From a bacterium (GTDB lineage Bacteria; Latescibacterota; UBA2968; GCA-2709665): a stretch of DNA of 9,631 nt. Where the stretch lies: contig JAQCGA010000106.1 of assembly GCA_027619145.1 (NCBI GenBank), positions 1 to 9,631 of the forward strand, in the 5' to 3' direction. The notes beneath the pieces are model-generated. The model saw nothing but the letters and a program-made list of their open reading frames with translations, did no database searches and was not told the origin of the DNA. A program made the translations under genes and the position numbers. Below, piece by piece: positions 7,349-9,631 of this stretch. Each line of letters starts with the position of its first letter. The first letter of the stretch is position 1.

Positions 7349-8842
7349 TTATCGAACTGTTTTGACCGTTCCGGCTGAAAGCCTCAGATGCTTACGAACC
7401 TTCTGCGAGATCGTATCTATGCCCGTGTTCATCAAGGCGGTGATGAGGATGAGGAGTACGGCCCTGTCCATTTTGTTTTCGGCAATGGCACTGTCGATGA
7501 AGAAGCCCAGGGTATAAATCCCCAGAATGCCCAGGATTGCAGATTCGCGCATCATGACTTCCCAGCGGTAGAAGAGAAAGGCCAGAAACTGCCTGTACAC
7601 ACGGGGAAGGATTTCGAATAGATAACGGGCGGTGCGCTTCTGAGGCTGGTCGAGGCGCAGGTGGATGAGGTTGGTGTTTTGGCCGGTGAGGAAAGCCAGG
7701 ATCGCTCCGTTGTGCAGGGCAATTGCAACAATTGCTGGCAACATGGACGGGCCCCAGAGTTGCACCAGGATGTACGCGAGAATGTATTCGGGGGTGGTTC
7801 GCAGGACAATGAGGCCATAGTGACCGAGACGAGTGGTGAGGCGGGATGTGAAGTGGTGGCTGATGAATGGAAAAACGAGGAGGGCGAACAACCCTGTGCC
7901 GACCAGGACGATCTGGGTGAGCAAAAAGGTATTCCAGATGCCTGGCAGGGCAGATTCTGTGAAGAGGGTAGCAAACCAGGTCCACAGGTCGTTCAATGGG
8001 AGGGTGAGTTCGTGGGTACCGTTTAAGAACCCCTGCCGGCGCATGGGCCAGGGCACGATATCATAGGTGAGAAAACGCGTGATGTTGGACCAGGAGATGT
8101 GGGTGGTTTTTGAGATGAGAAAAAATGCGAGGAAGATGTAAACGGGTACGAGCCTGGGTTTGAGCCAATATCGCAGAGAGCCAATGAGCAGGTAGAAGGC
8201 AAAAAGGAGGGCGGCTGCTTCGGCGTACAGGCCTTCTCGAAAGGCGGTTTCCAGGTGGAACCCAAGGGTGGGTAGGCCAATGAAGCCGAGGACGGTGCTG
8301 GAGCGCAGGGCGCATTCGAACCGGTAGGATGTGTAGTGTTTAAGTGCATTCCAGGTACCCGGTAGATATCCGTAGAGAAGGCGGCTGATGCGGTCTGTGT
8401 TGTTGGGCAAGCCGTGCAACGGGCGAGGGTCGGTTTCCTGGAAGATTTCGGCATAGACTTTTGCAAAGATTCCGGCATAGGGTACGCCAATGGCCAGGAC
8501 GCCGCAGATGGGGTTGAGGCCGATGAGAGGGAGGAAGAGGAAGGCCCAGAAGATTTCGTGTACGGCGCGGATGAAGGCACAGAAGAGTCGGACTGGGGTG
8601 AGGTGAAAACCGTATGCGAGGACGCTGCCAAAGACAACTCCGAGTGCGATTCCACAGAAGGCAAAAACAAGGGTGTTGAGCAGGGCGCTCCGAAAGGTAT
8701 AGAGGACCGAGAGGTCGGGTGTGAGTGCGCCTGTTGCCATACGGCCCAGTTCGCCCCAGGGGTGCAGCGTGGTCACGGCAAGGTCTGCAAATAGGAGGCA
8801 GATGCCAGCTATGGCGAGGAAGATGAGGCTGGTTCTTAACAT
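7349..8842 (-). CDS. Phosphonate/phosphite-type ABC importer permease, two PhnE-like halves fused
   Basis: This 497-aa integral membrane protein contains two complete PhnE-like permease domains in tandem, roughly residues 1-245 and 255-497. Each has its own cytoplasmic coupling (EAA-like) segment: RSSTVLGFIGLPTLG (180-194) and RESAILGILGIYTLG (432-446), each followed by a further transmembrane helix. Usual PhnE subunits are about 260-290 aa and work as dimers, so this chain would form the whole channel. It would move a phosphonate, phosphite or similar oxyanion delivered by the binding protein, powered by the ATPase encoded just upstream. The ATG at 8840-8842 overlaps the ATPase stop by 7 bases, implying translational coupling. 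The two halves differ clearly in sequence, so the duplication is old. No C-P lyase or phosphite dehydrogenase gene is in view, so the substrate is open. Confidence 0.9.
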   Translation of the reverse strand: MLRTSLIFLAIAGICLLFADLAVTTLHPWGELGRMATGALTPDLSVLYTFRSALLNTLVFAFCGIALGVVFGSVLAYGFHLTPVRLFCAFIRAVHEIFWAFLFLPLIGLNPICGVLAIGVPYAGIFAKVYAEIFQETDPRPLHGLPNNTDRISRLLYGYLPGTWNALKHYTSYRFECALRSSTVLGFIGLPTLGFHLETAFREGLYAEAAALLFAFYLLIGSLRYWLKPRLVPVYIFLAFFLISKTTHISWSNITRFLTYDIVPWPMRRQGFLNGTHELTLPLNDLWTWFATLFTESALPGIWNTFLLTQIVLVGTGLFALLVFPFISHHFTSRLTTRLGHYGLIVLRTTPEYILAYILVQLWGPSMLPAIVAIALHNGAILAFLTGQNTNLIHLRLDQPQKRTARYLFEILPRVYRQFLAFLFYRWEVMMRESAILGILGIYTLGFFIDSAIAENKMDRAVLLILITALMNTGIDTISQKVRKHLRLSAGTVKTVR

Positions 8843-9489
8843 GGTTGGAACAGGTCGGCAAGGTGGGTTTGCGTGACGCTGGCTGCTGGCAGGTCGAAGG
8901 CAATTGTGCCGCTTCGTAAGCCGATGACGCGTTCGAAGTGGCGCAGTGCCAGGTCTACATCGTGCATGGCCAGAATCAGGGTGGGCGACTGGTCTTTCAG
9001 GAGATCGAGTACCGCGTCGGATTGATGGGGGTCTACCGCCGAGACGGGTTCATCGCCCAGAACGATCTCGGCTTTTCGGTAGAGTGCTCGGGCAACGGCC
9101 ACGCGTTGTTGCTGTCCGCCGGAAAGATCGTTGACGCGGGTTTTCTGTTTTTCGAGTAATCCGAGGGTGTTGAGTAGTGGGGTGATGGCGGCGCGTTCAC
9201 GGGGGTGCGGTTTGATGAGGTTTCGCGCATTGTAGAAGAAACTGTGGTGGTCCAGGCGGCCGATATAGACGTTGTGGAACACCGAGAGCTGGGGTACGAG
9301 CGCGTAGTTTTGATGGATGAATGCACACCTGTCTGGTTGCATCTCGTAGAGTTTGCGCAGGAGTGTGGATTTGCCCGCGCCACTGGGGCCGATGAGCACC
9401 ACGCGCTCACCGGCCCGGATGTGGAGTGTAATCTTGCGCAATACGGGCGCATCGTCGTAGGCAACCGATATGTTGTTGAGCGTGAACAT
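8836..9489 (-). CDS. Compact PhnC-like ABC transporter ATP-binding protein
   Basis: This 217-aa peripheral ATPase energises the neighbouring permease. Walker A is GPSGAGKST (34-42), the Q-loop glutamine is Gln60, the signature is LSGGQ (122-126) in LSGGQQQRVAVARAL, Walker B ends Asp146-Glu147 in VLGDEPVSAVD, and the H-loop is His176. The VFHNVYIGRLD segment (70-80) and the GDEPVSAVDP wording are typical of the PhnC group. It is shorter than usual PhnC proteins (about 250 aa). Most of the loss lies between Walker A and the Q-loop, where Lys40 and Gln60 are only 20 residues apart; this span normally holds an antiparallel beta subdomain. All catalytic residues are kept, so it should be active. 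The start ATG overlaps the binding-protein stop as TAATG, and the stop overlaps the permease start by 7 bases. Confidence 0.93.
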   Translation of the reverse strand: MFTLNNISVAYDDAPVLRKITLHIRAGERVVLIGPSGAGKSTLLRKLYEMQPDRCAFIHQNYALVPQLSVFHNVYIGRLDHHSFFYNARNLIKPHPRERAAITPLLNTLGLLEKQKTRVNDLSGGQQQRVAVARALYRKAEIVLGDEPVSAVDPHQSDAVLDLLKDQSPTLILAMHDVDLALRHFERVIGLRSGTIAFDLPAASVTQTHLADLFQPC

Positions 9490-9631
9490 TATTGCTCTAT
9501 GATCCCCACGTCGATTGCGGTTTGGAGGATGGGGTCATACATGGTGTTGTCTGCGGGGACGAATTTGCTGCGCGGAAAATAGTCGAGTAGTTTCCGGTCT
9601 TTCAGGTTGAGCAACGCCGTCTGTACTTTTT
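9489..9631 (-). CDS. C-terminal end of a PhnD-like substrate-binding protein (5' truncated by window)
   Basis: Reading the - strand in from the window edge gives 46 complete codons and a TAA at 9491-9489. The tail contains LLNLKDRKLLDYFP, a FVPADNTMYDPIL segment and a final IDVGIIEQ. This matches the usual end of phosphate/phosphite/phosphonate ABC transporter binding proteins, where the chain closes after a YDPI-like turn and a last helix. The stop overlaps the ATPase start by three bases (TAATG), so this is the first visible gene of the operon. It would be a periplasmic or lipid-anchored receptor that captures the substrate. The identification rests on a short fragment and strongly on context; ligand residues are outside the window. 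Confidence 0.75.
   Translation of the reverse strand, partial: KVQTALLNLKDRKLLDYFPRSKFVPADNTMYDPILQTAIDVGIIEQ

Noticed and set aside
8023..8903. Two long - strand frames (8023-8670 and 8340-8903) in other phases of the permease
   Set aside because: They are rich in Ser/Pro or His/Pro/Arg, as expected from C-rich out-of-frame reading, and the permease frame is clearly the real one.
7388..9582. Several + strand frames of 60-126 codons opposite the importer genes
   Set aside because: They are Glu/Gly/Val-rich shadows caused by the G-rich complement of coding sequence, and have no family resemblance.
1..9631. Insertion sequence, CRISPR array, tRNA or rRNA
   Set aside because: No transposase, no regularly spaced repeat-spacer array (the 19-base TGAACC units have no spacers), and no cloverleaf or rRNA-like stretch was recognised.

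Overview
The window reads as a Gram-negative bacterial chromosome segment of moderate G+C. It carries a sigma-54-type activator, a multi-domain hybrid kinase and a binding-protein-dependent ABC importer. I place it in Proteobacteria or Desulfobacterota-like bacteria only loosely, because no rRNA, tRNA or housekeeping marker is present. No mobile element, CRISPR array or RNA gene was recognised.

Region 1 (1-2604, + strand) is regulatory. It opens with the 3' part of a response regulator: receiver tail, coiled coil, sigma-54 AAA+ domain with GAFTGA, and a winged-helix-like C-terminus instead of a Fis helix-turn-helix. A 15-bp perfect inverted repeat and a probable terminator follow. Next comes a short two-gene unit: a 125-aa stand-alone receiver and a 197-aa Rossmann-fold protein resembling only the NAD-binding half of lactate/malate dehydrogenases. 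A strong intrinsic terminator closes this unit.

Region 2 (2605-7337, + strand) holds a 1034-aa membrane hybrid histidine kinase: periplasmic Cache-like sensor, HisKA, HATPase, two receivers and Hpt. It contains every phosphotransfer residue of a His-Asp-His relay. Eighty-one bases downstream is a 440-aa protein with two SH3b-like domains and a lysozyme-like C-terminal region but no signal peptide. It ends at a strong terminator that overlaps a 19-bp-periodic TGAACC repeat.

Region 3 (7349-9631, - strand, convergent) is a tightly coupled phosphonate/phosphite-type ABC importer. In transcription order it has the binding-protein tail (PhnD-like), a compact ATPase (PhnC-like, 217 aa) and a permease with two PhnE-like halves fused in one 497-aa chain. 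The genes overlap by 3 and 7 bases.

The first two regions suggest a phosphorelay locus in which the hybrid kinase could feed the stand-alone receiver or the sigma-54 regulator; this is inferred from proximity only. The importer is probably independent. Its + strand complement stays G-rich across the strand switch, which suggests that + is the leading replication strand throughout.
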